Below, piece after piece: positions 8,433 through 17,849 of a stretch of 64,000 bases of DNA. Under the pieces are notes generated by a model. The model did not search any database. It saw nothing but the letters and a program-made list of their open reading frames with translations, and had not been told where the DNA came from. Where the stretch lies: NCBI RefSeq assembly GCF_004366355.1, contig NZ_SODV01000002.1:846768-910767 (forward strand). The letters run 5' to 3'. Position 1 is the stretch's first letter; every line of letters begins with the position of its first letter. The position numbers were made by a program, and so were the translations under genes. The stretch comes from Dinghuibacter silviterrae (lineage in GTDB: Bacteria; Bacteroidota; Bacteroidia; Chitinophagales; Chitinophagaceae).

Positions 8433-9977
8433 ATGAAGATTACATATAGTTTTATCGCCCTACTGCTTTTATCCGGTTGTTCCAAGGACCTGCTGAATAA
8501 AACACCGAAGGACACCCTGTCGCCTTCTACCTTCTTCCAGGACGAATCCCAATGCAAAATGGCGCTGATGGGCATTTACAGCGCCTTGCCACCCAATGCG
8601 ACGCCGGGTCATTTTTACCAGTTCGACTTCGAGTCGGACAACGGTTTCTGCCAGGATTCCTGGCAGGGGTCGAGGGAGGTGGGCGAGTGGCTGACCAACT
8701 CGTCGAGCTGGGCGCCCTATTCCAAGTGGACGCAAGATTATACCATCATTTCCAGGGCCAATGAATTCATCCAGGATATCGCTACCGCGACCGTGACGGA
8801 TGACATCAAAGCTGAAATGGCTGCGGAAGCCAGGTTTCTGAGGGGATACGCGTACACCGATCTGATCAGTTACTTCGGCGATGTACCGTTGATCACGAAA
8901 GTACTGGCCCTGTCGGACGCCTATGTATCGAGGACGCCGAAAAGCCAGGTGCTTACCCAGATTATTTCTGACTTTGACAGTGCGGCGGCGGCGCTGCCCA
9001 CTTCCTTTTCGGGGTCGGACGTAGGCCGCGCCACGGAGGGCGCAGCCCTGGCCTACAAGGCCAAAGTATTGTTGTACAACCAGCAATGGTCGGATGCGGC
9101 GCAGGCGGCCCTGGACGTCATGAACCTGGGTGTCTACGGCCTTTATCCCGACTACGCCAGCGTCTTTGATGAGGCCCACGAGGACAATATCGAAGTCATT
9201 TTCGACATCCAATACATCCCTACGACCGAACCGCAACCCTGGCCATCCTCTGCCTTGTCGCTGAGCAGCTGGCCCACTGCAAACGTGTCCGCGGACCTGA
9301 TCAATTCCTATTACATGACGAACGGGCTGCCGATCACCAACGCGTCCTCGGGCTACGACGCACAAAACCCGTATGTTAACCGGGACCCCCGGTTGGCAGC
9401 GTCGGTGGTGCTGCCGGGGTCATCCTTCGGTACGTCCACCTTTATTCCATCCCTCGACCAGGTACCCTGTGGGGCACGACCGCGCAAGTATGCGGACATC
9501 GGTATCGCCAATGTCAACAACTGCTCCCTCAACACCATCCTGATGCGCTATGCCGACATCTACCTGATGCGCGCGGAAGCGTTGATCGAATCCGGCAGCA
9601 CCAGCCAGGAGATCTATACACTGATCGACAAGGTAAGGGCCAGGGTAAATATGCCGACCGTCGAGTCCGTCGAAGGGACCGGCTTGACCCAGGCGCAGCT
9701 CCGGGCGATCGTACGCCACGAAAGAAGGGTAGAGTTTTACAACGAAGGGACACGCTACGCCGATATGTTGCGCTGGAAGGACACGTCGCTGGTGCATGAC
9801 GTCTACGGTTATAACAAGGCGTTGTTGTCCGACCCGTCCAGCCCGTCGACCTGGACTTTCGCCCTGATCAAGCAGGACACCAGGACCTTCGACGCGTCCA
9901 AAGGCTGGCTGTGGCCGATCCCCCAGGCGGATATAGACATCAACAAAAACCTGCTCCCGAATAATCCCGGCTACTAA
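8433..9977 (+). CDS. SusD/RagB-family glycan-binding lipoprotein
   Basis: Surface lipoprotein of 514 residues that would act as the lid of the SusC barrel and bind the incoming glycan. The N-terminus MKITYSFIALLLLSGCSKD is a lipoprotein signal with Cys at the lipobox, and LNKTPKDTLSPSTFFQDE is the usual SusD start. The C-terminal part has AIVRHERRVEFYNEGTRYAD and ends with WPIPQADIDINKNLLPNNPGY, typical of the family. The ATG at 8433 puts the signal peptide at the very start; an in-frame TTG six bases earlier adds only two residues. It lies 10 bases after susC, so the two genes are co-transcribed. Confidence 0.95.
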   Translation: MKITYSFIALLLLSGCSKDLLNKTPKDTLSPSTFFQDESQCKMALMGIYSALPPNATPGHFYQFDFESDNGFCQDSWQGSREVGEWLTNSSSWAPYSKWTQDYTIISRANEFIQDIATATVTDDIKAEMAAEARFLRGYAYTDLISYFGDVPLITKVLALSDAYVSRTPKSQVLTQIISDFDSAAAALPTSFSGSDVGRATEGAALAYKAKVLLYNQQWSDAAQAALDVMNLGVYGLYPDYASVFDEAHEDNIEVIFDIQYIPTTEPQPWPSSALSLSSWPTANVSADLINSYYMTNGLPITNASSGYDAQNPYVNRDPRLAASVVLPGSSFGTSTFIPSLDQVPCGARPRKYADIGIANVNNCSLNTILMRYADIYLMRAEALIESGSTSQEIYTLIDKVRARVNMPTVESVEGTGLTQAQLRAIVRHERRVEFYNEGTRYADMLRWKDTSLVHDVYGYNKALLSDPSSPSTWTFALIKQDTRTFDASKGWLWPIPQADIDINKNLLPNNPGY

Positions 9978-9988
9978 ATCACAGCTAT

Positions 9989-11443
9989 ATGAAAAGGTTG
10001 ATTTTTCTCCTGGCAGCAGGAACGGGCCTCTTATTGTCCGGCTGCGCCAAAAAAGAACTGGCCACCTCCAAGCTATCCGCGCAGGCCTCGTTTGCGAGTA
10101 CCCCCACCAACACCAATAACCTGAGGGGGATCAACTGGGCGGACCCCAATGGCAACGACGCGAGCGGCAGGGTCGTTACCCCCAGCGGCCTTACCTCGAC
10201 TATGACGGCCACCGCCGCGGCCGCCGTCGGGACACGGATCGCCGATTCATTGCTCGCCGCCGGCGGGACGACGATCCGGATGCCGATCACGCCGCTGACC
10301 GCCAGCAATTCAACGTATTGGCCGGTCTACCAGGCGGCGATCAATGCGGTTGTTTCCGCCGGGTGTAATGTGATCCTTTGTTATTGGCCGATCAGTGTCC
10401 ACCATGTACCGGACACCACCCAATGGTACACGATGTGGAAAACGGTCGACGCGGTGTATCGCAACAACGCCTCCGTCTATTATGAACCCATCAACGAGCC
10501 GGTGGATTATTCCGCTGCCAACCTCGTCAACCTGTATGCGACTTACCTGGACACCCTCACGTCCCCCTCCTGGAAGTGTATCCTGGACGGCACCGGGTAT
10601 GCCGCCAACGTGACCGCCGTCGGGGCCGACAGCCGCCTGACGAGCCAATACCTGGGTATCCACTGCTACTGGTGGTTCTACGGTTCCTACAATGTCTGGT
10701 CGAGCTATTATAACATTGTATCCGGAGATGTGGGAAGCTACGCCTCCCGGACCGTCATGACCGAAATCGGCGTGGAAACCTTCCGGAACATCAGTTTTTG
10801 GTGGCAATGGAATACCGGCGTCTATGTCGACCAGGCCTTCATCACGGGCGGTCTCGCCTATACACGAGACAATTCGATGGGGTCTATTGCCTGGTCGGGT
10901 GTCAACGATACCGATACCTACCGGTGGTACATGTCGAACACGAACCTCATAGAAGTAAATCCCGGTTGCGCCAACATGTTCCGCTGGGCATGGCAGACAA
11001 CGGTCCCGGCCAAATGGGAAGGCCCCATTGCAGACGGTACCTATAAGCTGCTCAACCGTGCCAGCGGTCTTTACTTAGACAACCTTGGCAGCACCGCCGA
11101 CAGCGCCGTCGTCGCACAATGGGCCAGCAGCTCCAGTTCCAACCAGCAGTGGAACGTAAGCTATACAGCAGGGTACTATACCCTGGCCTGCGCCACCGGC
11201 CAGAACTGTCTCGACGTCGCCGGTAATACCACCGACGGTTCCTATGTCGAACAACTGACCCTAAGCAACAGCACGACGCAGCGATGGACGCTGGTTTCCG
11301 TGGGCAGCGGCTATTACAAGATCGTGAACCTCGCGACCGGTAAGTGCCTGGACACCGGTGGCGGGACGACCAATGGCTCCTCCATGCAGCAATGGTACAG
11401 CGGTTCGAGCTATAACCAACAATGGCAGTTGATCAAGCAATAA
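9989..11443 (+). CDS. Secreted glycoside hydrolase family 5-like enzyme with C-terminal ricin-type (CBM13) domain
   Basis: Lipoprotein of 484 residues (MKRLIFLLAAGTGLLLSGC). The catalytic domain covers about residues 44-335: LRGINWADPNG, YYEPINEP with the presumed acid/base Glu170, and MTEIGVE with the presumed nucleophile Glu259. This is the layout of GH5 endo-glycanases. The last ~145 residues form a ricin B-like beta-trefoil with three QxW-type repeats (SNQQWNV, TTQRWTL, YNQQWQL), which in other enzymes binds sugar chains. It is the last gene of the sigma/FecR/SusC/SusD locus and would cut the polysaccharide at the cell surface before uptake. The exact linkage (cellulose, mannan or other beta-glycan) cannot be assigned. 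Confidence 0.85.
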   Translation: MKRLIFLLAAGTGLLLSGCAKKELATSKLSAQASFASTPTNTNNLRGINWADPNGNDASGRVVTPSGLTSTMTATAAAAVGTRIADSLLAAGGTTIRMPITPLTASNSTYWPVYQAAINAVVSAGCNVILCYWPISVHHVPDTTQWYTMWKTVDAVYRNNASVYYEPINEPVDYSAANLVNLYATYLDTLTSPSWKCILDGTGYAANVTAVGADSRLTSQYLGIHCYWWFYGSYNVWSSYYNIVSGDVGSYASRTVMTEIGVETFRNISFWWQWNTGVYVDQAFITGGLAYTRDNSMGSIAWSGVNDTDTYRWYMSNTNLIEVNPGCANMFRWAWQTTVPAKWEGPIADGTYKLLNRASGLYLDNLGSTADSAVVAQWASSSSSNQQWNVSYTAGYYTLACATGQNCLDVAGNTTDGSYVEQLTLSNSTTQRWTLVSVGSGYYKIVNLATGKCLDTGGGTTNGSSMQQWYSGSSYNQQWQLIKQ

Positions 11444-11473
11444 CCATCGTTAAATTTTGAGTAAAAGTAAGCC

Positions 11474-11504
11474 AACGGCCGCCCGTATCAACGGGTGGCC
11501 GTTT
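11474..11504. terminator. Hairpin terminator between convergent genes
   Basis: A 12-base stem (AACGGCCGCCCG paired with CGGGTGGCCGTT, one G-U pair) with a six-base loop lies between the GH5 gene and the convergent decarboxylase gene, touching the stop codon of the latter. It could stop transcription from both sides; T tracts are short. Confidence 0.55.
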
Positions 11505-13209
11505 ACATTCCCCTGTGGCGCCTGGCCTGTAACGGCGACCCCGGCGTCGCCAGCCGCCTGATCTGCGGCGGCAAATCCTTTTGCGGGATCCGCACTTCCA
11601 CCAGCGAAGGTTTCCCGGAAGGCGCCGACAGTTCGTTGAGCAGCGCCGCCAGTTCGCCCACGGTCCCCACCGAGTACCCGTCTGCGCCGAAGGCTTTGGC
11701 GAGGGAGAGGTAGTCCCACTTGGGTAGTAAGTCAAAGGGGGCGAATTGTCCGCCGGGGGAGAATGCCTTTATATCGACAAAGGCTTGTTCGATGGTATAA
11801 CTGGCATTGGACATCACGAAGACCACCGCGTTGGAGTGTTGGCGGGCCAGGCTGGAGATTTCCTGGCAAACCATCATAAAGCCGCCATCACCGGCGACGA
11901 CGAGGGGGCGCTTGCCGGTGGCGAGCTCGATGCCGAGGGCACAGCCGGTTTCGTGACCCAGGGAGCCCCAGGCCGCCTGGGCGACAAAGGAATTGGCGGG
12001 CAGGCCCATCAGGTTTCCAAATACATACAGGCTGGAGCTTTCGCCAAGGATCAGTATCGATTCCTTGATGTGTGCTTCGGCGACGAGCCATCGGTCCATG
12101 ACGGCGTAAAAAAGTTCGTAGGTCAGGGAGGCGGACGGGGAGAGCGGCGCGGGCGCTGGCACCGCCGGCCTGGTGGGGTAGGCTAACGGTGACAGCCCCT
12201 CGGCCTTGATTTTCCCCAGAATACCCTCCATGAAGGCGGCCAGCGGAACATGCCAGAAATGTTCCCGGCCCACCCTGACTTCGTCTCCGGACGCTTCGAT
12301 CATCAGGTCGTACTTGTCGCGCATGATGTCGAGGTAGTCGTCCGTAATGATGGCCCCGAGGGCGATGGGACAGTCGGTGGCGGCCATGACGATCCTTGTA
12401 TAATCGGGGGAGGCGGGGCCGGCATACGTGCCGATAAAGTTGGGCTGTGTTTCATCCAACACGGTTTTGCCAAGACTGGTGGTCGTGAACAACAGGTGGC
12501 CGGCGTCGACCAATGCCTGGGCGGAGGATTGCAAGGAAAACCGCTGTATATCGATGCCGTACCAAAGGACGGGCGCCGACGCTGCGCTGATCTTTTCCCA
12601 GGCGGCATCGACGGCGGCCTGTATATTACCGGGGTTGCTGTCAAACGAATCGACCGACAACGGACGGGTGGGCGGCGTACAAGGTTCCCCAAATACGTTT
12701 TGGCGGACTTCAATATATACAGGTCGTTTAAAGCTGATCATTGCCGTGAGCGCCTCATCGATCCTGGCCGGCCCCGTTTCGTTGTCTTCTACCTGTACGG
12801 CCATGATGGTCGCGTACTTCATGGCCTCATAGTTGGACGAAAGGTCTCCCGTGCTGTGGTGGAACAGGATCCCCTTCGTGCGTTCCAGTTCCATGGAGGT
12901 GGTGCTGAGGGTGGGTCCGATGAGCACCATGGGCACCCGCTCGACGAGGCCGCCCGCAAAACAGTTCAGGATACTAAACGTGCCCACGCCGTACTGGACG
13001 CTACAGGCAGCGGCCCCGTTAAAACGGCCATAGCCGTCCGTGGCATAGCCCACCCCCAGTTCGTTGATGTTGGGGATGAGTTCGATGTCTTTGTCGTCAA
13101 CCAGGGTTTCCAGGAAAATAGAGGCATAGTCCCCCGGGACCGAAAAGACGTGGCGGATGTGCAGTTCTTTCAGGCGATCCAATATGTAATTGGAAATGGT
13201 ATAGCTCAT
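11503..13209 (-). CDS. Thiamine-diphosphate 2-oxoacid decarboxylase (pyruvate/indolepyruvate decarboxylase type)
   Basis: 568 residues, the usual length for the PDC/IPDC/branched-chain ketoacid decarboxylase family. Seen: the ThDP-activating Glu50 (NINELGVGYATDGYGR), the adjacent catalytic histidines H117-H118 (ILFHHSTGD) that separate true decarboxylases from acetolactate synthases, and the C-terminal ThDP/Mg site (AGDGGFMMVCQEISS to MSNASYTIEQ). It would turn a 2-oxo acid into an aldehyde and CO2 in the cytoplasm. The ATG at 13209 follows AGGAGGG at ideal spacing, making this one of the few clear Shine-Dalgarno sites here. It starts two bases after the stop of the amino-acid oxidase, so the substrate is probably the keto acid that enzyme makes. 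Confidence 0.88.
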   Translation of the reverse strand: MSYTISNYILDRLKELHIRHVFSVPGDYASIFLETLVDDKDIELIPNINELGVGYATDGYGRFNGAAACSVQYGVGTFSILNCFAGGLVERVPMVLIGPTLSTTSMELERTKGILFHHSTGDLSSNYEAMKYATIMAVQVEDNETGPARIDEALTAMISFKRPVYIEVRQNVFGEPCTPPTRPLSVDSFDSNPGNIQAAVDAAWEKISAASAPVLWYGIDIQRFSLQSSAQALVDAGHLLFTTTSLGKTVLDETQPNFIGTYAGPASPDYTRIVMAATDCPIALGAIITDDYLDIMRDKYDLMIEASGDEVRVGREHFWHVPLAAFMEGILGKIKAEGLSPLAYPTRPAVPAPAPLSPSASLTYELFYAVMDRWLVAEAHIKESILILGESSSLYVFGNLMGLPANSFVAQAAWGSLGHETGCALGIELATGKRPLVVAGDGGFMMVCQEISSLARQHSNAVVFVMSNASYTIEQAFVDIKAFSPGGQFAPFDLLPKWDYLSLAKAFGADGYSVGTVGELAALLNELSAPSGKPSLVEVRIPQKDLPPQIRRLATPGSPLQARRHRGM

Positions 13210-13211
13210 GG

Positions 13212-14939
13212 TCAACCCTCCTGTATTTTGTCAAGGCAATTGGGTGTCATCGAGGATAGGGTGGCGCCCATCGCCGTGGCGGGTATACACCCTCCAAGGG
13301 CCCCGCACCCGCCCTGGGGCACCGGCATCAGCGCATAATCCTTGTCCAGCCAGGAAGGCCGGTCAAGGCCAAAGTATGTTTCGAGCATGGTCTCCGCCGT
13401 ATCCAGGGCGCCCTCTACCCAGCCTTGTCCGATGGAATAGGCTTCTCCCACCACGAAAACGTCGTTCCCTTCGAAGGGTTTCAGCATTTGCCACATGATC
13501 TCATCAAGGCGATAGCCGGCTTTCCATTCGTGCCAGCCGCCGCCGTAGGGGTCGTCGCTCCAGTCGTGGTAAACGGCCGCGTAAGGCGGAGGGACTTCCT
13601 GCTGCGCGTGGACTTCGGCAAGCTGCCTGCCGGCGATCAGGACCATTTCTTCGGTCGGCTGATGGGGAAGGGGCAACACCATCGACTTTACGTTGTCCTC
13701 TATGCAGGAGGGACGGTACCCGGTAAAGGGCTCCCCCCGTTCGAGGCCTTTCCAGAATGGCACGGTGCTGATGTCGTTGTAAGACGCCATCAGGAGGGAA
13801 TTCAGCCAGGGCTTGCCTCCCTTTTGTTCCGATTCCGTACCGAAGTAGTACACCTGTCTGACCGGGAGGTCGGTGACGGACCGGCCCGCCACGAGTCCCA
13901 GGGTGCGCCACCACGGCCGCTCATACGCAAGGAAAAGCTTGAAGGCGCTTTGGATCAGAACCGATTTGAGATTGGACTTAAACTGCTTGTCTTCGAAGAG
14001 CGGGCTTTTGATGAGCTCCAGCGAACGGCGGGGAAGCCCAAGGATGATTTTGTTGGCATAAGCGACGCGCGTTGTGCCAGGTATCATCGTTGTTTTGCCG
14101 TTGGTCGTCTCCGTTAGCCGGAAAACGAGCTTGTATTTGTACCCGTTGGTGTCGCTGGTTTGGATTTCCGTCAGGGCATGGTTGAGGAAAAGCCGTTCTT
14201 CTTTTTCGGTGACACCGCGCATTTGTTCGAACTGCTCTGCCAGCCGTATCGGCAACTGGTCGTAGCCGTCCTTTAGCGTCAGGAACTGCGTCTCGTCGCT
14301 GTATTCGGTGGCGGGCAGTTGTGTGACTGCGTTGGCATTGGCCACGTTGGCGTCGTACCCGCCCGCGTCTTTCATAAAACGATACCCCTCACCGCTCAGG
14401 ACGCGGTACATCAGGTCCCAGAACCCGTATTGCCAGAGCTCTTTGCCAAAGACCTTGAGCTGCATCTGCTGGCAAAGAGAGAGGTTTTGCATATTGGGGG
14501 CGAGATAGTTCATGACCTGCACCTGCAAATTGGTCGGGCCCAGGCCTCGTTCCAAATGAGAAAGGTTATAGGGCACCTTTTCGGGATCCGCCAGCTCATG
14601 GAGGCGAAGGTGTTTGCCGCGGAGGTAAAAAAGGTTACAGTTAGAGCCTACGGGTTTGGGTGCGCCCATCGGGAAGTCTTTTGTCTCCAGACCCAGGTGG
14701 GCAACGAGTCCGGCCACCATTTTGTGTTGGGAAGGGATATACCGCATCCCGCCGACTTCCGCCTTTACGTTGGGTAAACCCGGGAGGGTTACCGTATACA
14801 GACGGCCGCCGATGCGGTTGCTGTATTCAAAGAGCGCGATGCGTTGTTTGTTGCCAAACTGGTGCTGCAGCCTCCATGCGCTATACGCGCCGGAACAGCC
14901 CGCGCCGATGACGGCGACGTCAAGTTGTAAGGTGTCCAT
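13212..14939 (-). CDS. Flavin amine oxidase (L-amino-acid oxidase-like)
   Basis: 575-residue FAD enzyme. The Rossmann motif VIGAGCSGAYSAW is at residues 10-22, followed by FEYSNRIGGRL and GGMRYIPSQHKM. The C-terminal flavin-binding strand is VFVVGEAYSIGQGWVEGALDTAE. This layout fits L-amino-acid oxidases and tryptophan 2-monooxygenases. It should oxidise an amino acid to an imine, then keto acid, with release of H2O2. The protein ends in an unusual tail rich in Gly and Cys (GGCGALGGC, then MTPNCLDKI). It is the first gene of an operon with the 2-oxoacid decarboxylase. There is no signal peptide, so it is probably cytoplasmic. The amino acid substrate is inferred, not seen. Confidence 0.82.
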   Translation of the reverse strand: MDTLQLDVAVIGAGCSGAYSAWRLQHQFGNKQRIALFEYSNRIGGRLYTVTLPGLPNVKAEVGGMRYIPSQHKMVAGLVAHLGLETKDFPMGAPKPVGSNCNLFYLRGKHLRLHELADPEKVPYNLSHLERGLGPTNLQVQVMNYLAPNMQNLSLCQQMQLKVFGKELWQYGFWDLMYRVLSGEGYRFMKDAGGYDANVANANAVTQLPATEYSDETQFLTLKDGYDQLPIRLAEQFEQMRGVTEKEERLFLNHALTEIQTSDTNGYKYKLVFRLTETTNGKTTMIPGTTRVAYANKIILGLPRRSLELIKSPLFEDKQFKSNLKSVLIQSAFKLFLAYERPWWRTLGLVAGRSVTDLPVRQVYYFGTESEQKGGKPWLNSLLMASYNDISTVPFWKGLERGEPFTGYRPSCIEDNVKSMVLPLPHQPTEEMVLIAGRQLAEVHAQQEVPPPYAAVYHDWSDDPYGGGWHEWKAGYRLDEIMWQMLKPFEGNDVFVVGEAYSIGQGWVEGALDTAETMLETYFGLDRPSWLDKDYALMPVPQGGCGALGGCIPATAMGATLSSMTPNCLDKIQEG

Positions 14940-14943
14940 GGGG

Positions 14944-14951
14944 TTAAGTTA
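14944..14951 (-). promoter_or_regulatory. Candidate -7 element (TAACTTAA) for the oxidase-decarboxylase operon
   Basis: TAACTTAA on the minus strand ends four bases before the ATG at 14939. It resembles the Bacteroidota -7 consensus TAnnTTTG and fits the close spacing seen at other genes in the window. No clear -33 element was found. Confidence 0.3.
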
Positions 14952-15078
14952 CTGTGCTTTCTTATCCCCACCCCCCGTAAAAAGACGGGTTTTTGTACAA
15001 ACACTTCTACGGGCTTATACGGCCGACTGCGTGACACCAAGTCGACGTGGCTCTACACGGCCATTGCAACCCATAGGG

Positions 15079-15086
15079 TAACTTGC
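15079..15086 (+). promoter_or_regulatory. Candidate -7 element (TAACTTGC)
   Basis: TAACTTGC ends six bases before the ATG at 15093 of the secreted repeat protein. It is a partial match to TAnnTTTG and lies in the 153-base divergent region shared with the amino-acid oxidase operon. Confidence 0.3.
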
Positions 15087-15092
15087 ACTGTC

Positions 15093-17786
15093 ATGATCCG
15101 TATCCTACTCTGCTTTCTTCTGGTCACCGTAAGTATCTTTTCGGTAAAAGCGCAATGTCCTGCCGCCTCCAGCCTGGTCGTTAATTCTATTACGGCGACT
15201 CAAAGCAGTTGCCAGGCCTCCGGTACGATAACCGTACTGGCCTCCGGAGGAGCGACGCCTTATACCTATACGATCATTGCCGGACCGTCGACAGCTCCGG
15301 CGCAATCGTCCAACGTGTTTTCGTCTTTGGTCCCGGGTGCATATTCCGTAAAGGTGACCGATAATTGCAATACCTCCGATACGGTCTCCGTTACGGTGAC
15401 GGGCAGCTATACCATTCCGTCGCCGGCGGCGACCACCCAATCGCCAACCTGCCCGGGCGGCAGTGACGGATCGCTAACGGTCGCCGTGACCGGTGGCGTT
15501 GGTCCGTTTTCCTATTCGTTGATCAGCCCATCTCCCGTGACCGCGGGTCCGCAAACAAGCAATGTGTTCACCAATCTGGCGCCCGGCAGTTATACTTACC
15601 GGGTGTCGGACTCCTGCGGCAATTTTCAGACCCGGACCGTCACCCTTGCCGCCGCCAGCGCGGAGTCTATGTCTGTTTTTGGAATTCTGTCAGCCATATC
15701 CTGTGACTCATTTTCCCTTGAGATATTAACGGGCGTGCCTGGTAGTAGACCGCCGTATACCGTTTCGGTCACGTTACCCGATGGACGGGTGCTGTCCCAG
15801 GTGTTCACGGGCGCGCCGGGCACCGTTACCTTTAACTTCCATTTTCACCACATTTATGGCAATAACGAGCTGGTGAGCTATAGCATAACCGATAATTGCG
15901 GTTCCCAACAAGGGTCGTCTTTAAACTTGAAGACATACCTGGACATTGGAGTCAGCTCCGTACCACCGGTGGGCTGCGGGGGACAATATTCGTATTTATT
16001 CGGTACACCTATTCTTTGCGGGACACCAACCTATACCCTGATCAGCCCGTCGGGTACCGTTCTGGCAACCCAGACAAGCAATTGGTTTTCTGGCTTTCCG
16101 CCCGGTAACGGGTATAAACTCGTCCGGCAGGAATGTTGTAGTTCGGATACCGTATCATTTAATTGGGCAGCCCCGCCCGGGTTTCACTTTTCGGGCGTTC
16201 AGGTGGCGTCATACAGCACCTGCAGGGAGGGGACCGCGGCGATAATTTTAACCACGAACATTGCGGATCTGAGTTATATCATCATCGCTTCCGGTGCGCC
16301 ATCGATGACACTTGCCGATGGCACGGTGCATACCTTTTCGTACCCGGATACCCTTACAACCGACATGAGCAATGCCGGGTACCTGGATGAATTTCCCGTC
16401 GGCACCTATAAATTCTATGCCGTGAGCACCTGCGGGGAGAAGGACAGCATTACCGTGACCGTACAGGCTTCCGATTTGCGCCATGATACCTTTTTGGCTA
16501 CGATGAAAGCTGGTTGCAGCGGTAACAATGAGATCACGATGCAAGTAACGTCAACTGCCGGTGAGTGGGGCGTTAATTCTGCTTCCATTTATGTCAATTC
16601 GGCGCACTACGCAGACATTAACAGCTATTCCTATTCCTCCACCGACGGTGGCCTGCCCGGCGGCACCTATTATCTGTCTTATAATTATAGTAACCTTTTT
16701 GGGAGTAACGGGACTTATCTTCCCGGGCTGGACGGCAGTTGCGACGTTCTCCGGGACACGATCAACATTCCCGCGTACACACAACCCAGTTTTTCCACCC
16801 TGCCGGCCATTGCCAACTGCGGCACTACACGGAACGTGGCCTTGCTGCCCGACAGCGCCAGCGGGGTTCAACCCTACACGTTCCAGATGATTTCCCCGAC
16901 AGCGTCTGCTGTTCAGTCGACACCGGTATTCGACGGCCTGACGGCAGGGACCTATACTTTTGAAATGTCCGACGCCTGTGGCAACAGTTATTCGAGCAAT
17001 GTGTCCGTCAATACCCTGGCCCCGCCCGTGGTGACGGTCACGGGCGGCACCTGCGCAGGGGGGGCGGCGACCTTTTCCCTCCCCGCCAGCCCCTTCTACA
17101 GCTATACCTGGCAACACCCCGACGGCAGCACGAGTACCGGGAACTCGCTCTTGATCAACCCGGTGACGGCCACGGATACGGGTGCATACCAGATATCCCT
17201 GACCAGCGTGATCGGCGGGTGCACCAGCACCAGCAGCACGAGCGTGAGCCTGGAATTCTGCACGGTGCTGGCCGAGTCGTTGCTGACCTTCACCGGTCAG
17301 TACAACGGCGGTGTTGTGCAACTCAACTGGCAAAGCGCCATCGAAACGAACCTGGCCTACTATGTCGTGGAACGAAGCACGGACGGTATCAATTTTACGC
17401 CCCTGTGGGAGGTAACAGCCAAGAACGGGACGATGAACAGTTATGCAACGACGGACGCGCACCCGCCTTCGGGGGTAGTTTACTACCGGTTGCAGATGGT
17501 GGAAGCCGGCGGGACAGTCCATTACAGTCAAGTGATCTCCGTGAGCAGCGCCGTTTTATATACGGTATACCCCCGCCTGTTCACCGGCGCCGGACCCGTG
17601 ACTGTAACCTACCCCAAAGCAGACGGGAATGGGCTGGTCAAAGTGGTGAGCGTGGATGGCCGGATATGGCTTGCCAGGAATATAGCTGCCGGAACAACGG
17701 CGACGAGCCTTGAGTTGGGGGCGCTCCCCATGGGTGTTTATTTCGTTGTTTTTAACGGAAACGCCACGGAGGTTATAAAGGAATGA
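15093..17786 (+). CDS. Large secreted repeat protein with T9SS type A sorting domain
   Basis: 897 residues. The signal peptide is MIRILLCFLLVTVSIFSVKAQ. The body contains SprB-like repeats, recognisable from recurring blocks such as PYTYTIIAGP, NVFSSLVPGAYSVKVTDNC and NVFTNLAPGSYTYRVSDSC, each about 80-90 residues. A later Ig-like stretch (TWQHPDGSTSTGNSLLINPV) precedes a fibronectin-like block (NLAYYVVERSTDGINF). The last ~75 residues (YTVYPRLFTGAG to MGVYFVVFNGNATEVI) form a type A C-terminal domain used for export by the type IX secretion system. It is probably a cell-surface adhesin or gliding-related protein. The repeats are degenerate and the ligand is unknown. Confidence 0.85.
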   Translation: MIRILLCFLLVTVSIFSVKAQCPAASSLVVNSITATQSSCQASGTITVLASGGATPYTYTIIAGPSTAPAQSSNVFSSLVPGAYSVKVTDNCNTSDTVSVTVTGSYTIPSPAATTQSPTCPGGSDGSLTVAVTGGVGPFSYSLISPSPVTAGPQTSNVFTNLAPGSYTYRVSDSCGNFQTRTVTLAAASAESMSVFGILSAISCDSFSLEILTGVPGSRPPYTVSVTLPDGRVLSQVFTGAPGTVTFNFHFHHIYGNNELVSYSITDNCGSQQGSSLNLKTYLDIGVSSVPPVGCGGQYSYLFGTPILCGTPTYTLISPSGTVLATQTSNWFSGFPPGNGYKLVRQECCSSDTVSFNWAAPPGFHFSGVQVASYSTCREGTAAIILTTNIADLSYIIIASGAPSMTLADGTVHTFSYPDTLTTDMSNAGYLDEFPVGTYKFYAVSTCGEKDSITVTVQASDLRHDTFLATMKAGCSGNNEITMQVTSTAGEWGVNSASIYVNSAHYADINSYSYSSTDGGLPGGTYYLSYNYSNLFGSNGTYLPGLDGSCDVLRDTINIPAYTQPSFSTLPAIANCGTTRNVALLPDSASGVQPYTFQMISPTASAVQSTPVFDGLTAGTYTFEMSDACGNSYSSNVSVNTLAPPVVTVTGGTCAGGAATFSLPASPFYSYTWQHPDGSTSTGNSLLINPVTATDTGAYQISLTSVIGGCTSTSSTSVSLEFCTVLAESLLTFTGQYNGGVVQLNWQSAIETNLAYYVVERSTDGINFTPLWEVTAKNGTMNSYATTDAHPPSGVVYYRLQMVEAGGTVHYSQVISVSSAVLYTVYPRLFTGAGPVTVTYPKADGNGLVKVVSVDGRIWLARNIAAGTTATSLELGALPMGVYFVVFNGNATEVIKE

Positions 17787-17819
17787 CCGGTTCAAGGGGC
17801 GTTTTGTCCGTTTTGGGCG

Positions 17820-17849
17820 CTGCGGGGGGTAAATGATGCCCCCCCGCAG
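17820..17849. promoter_or_regulatory. Perfect 10-bp GC-rich hairpin just upstream of a histidine kinase promoter
   Basis: CTGCGGGGGG (17820-17829) and its exact reverse complement (17840-17849) are separated by a ten-base loop. The right arm abuts the -7 element TACCTTTG. There is no T tract after it, so it may be an operator, an insulator or a terminator without a U-run for the gene ending at 17786. Confidence 0.45.

Noticed and set aside
7232-8575. Long open frame on the minus strand inside susC/susD
   Set aside because: It is fully antisense to two well-recognised genes; open antisense frames of this length are expected in GC-rich coding sequence.
14974-14994. CCCGT/ACGGG hairpin followed by six T in the divergent region before 15093
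   Set aside because: It points to the plus strand, where no gene ends before it; a five-base stem of this type may occur by chance.
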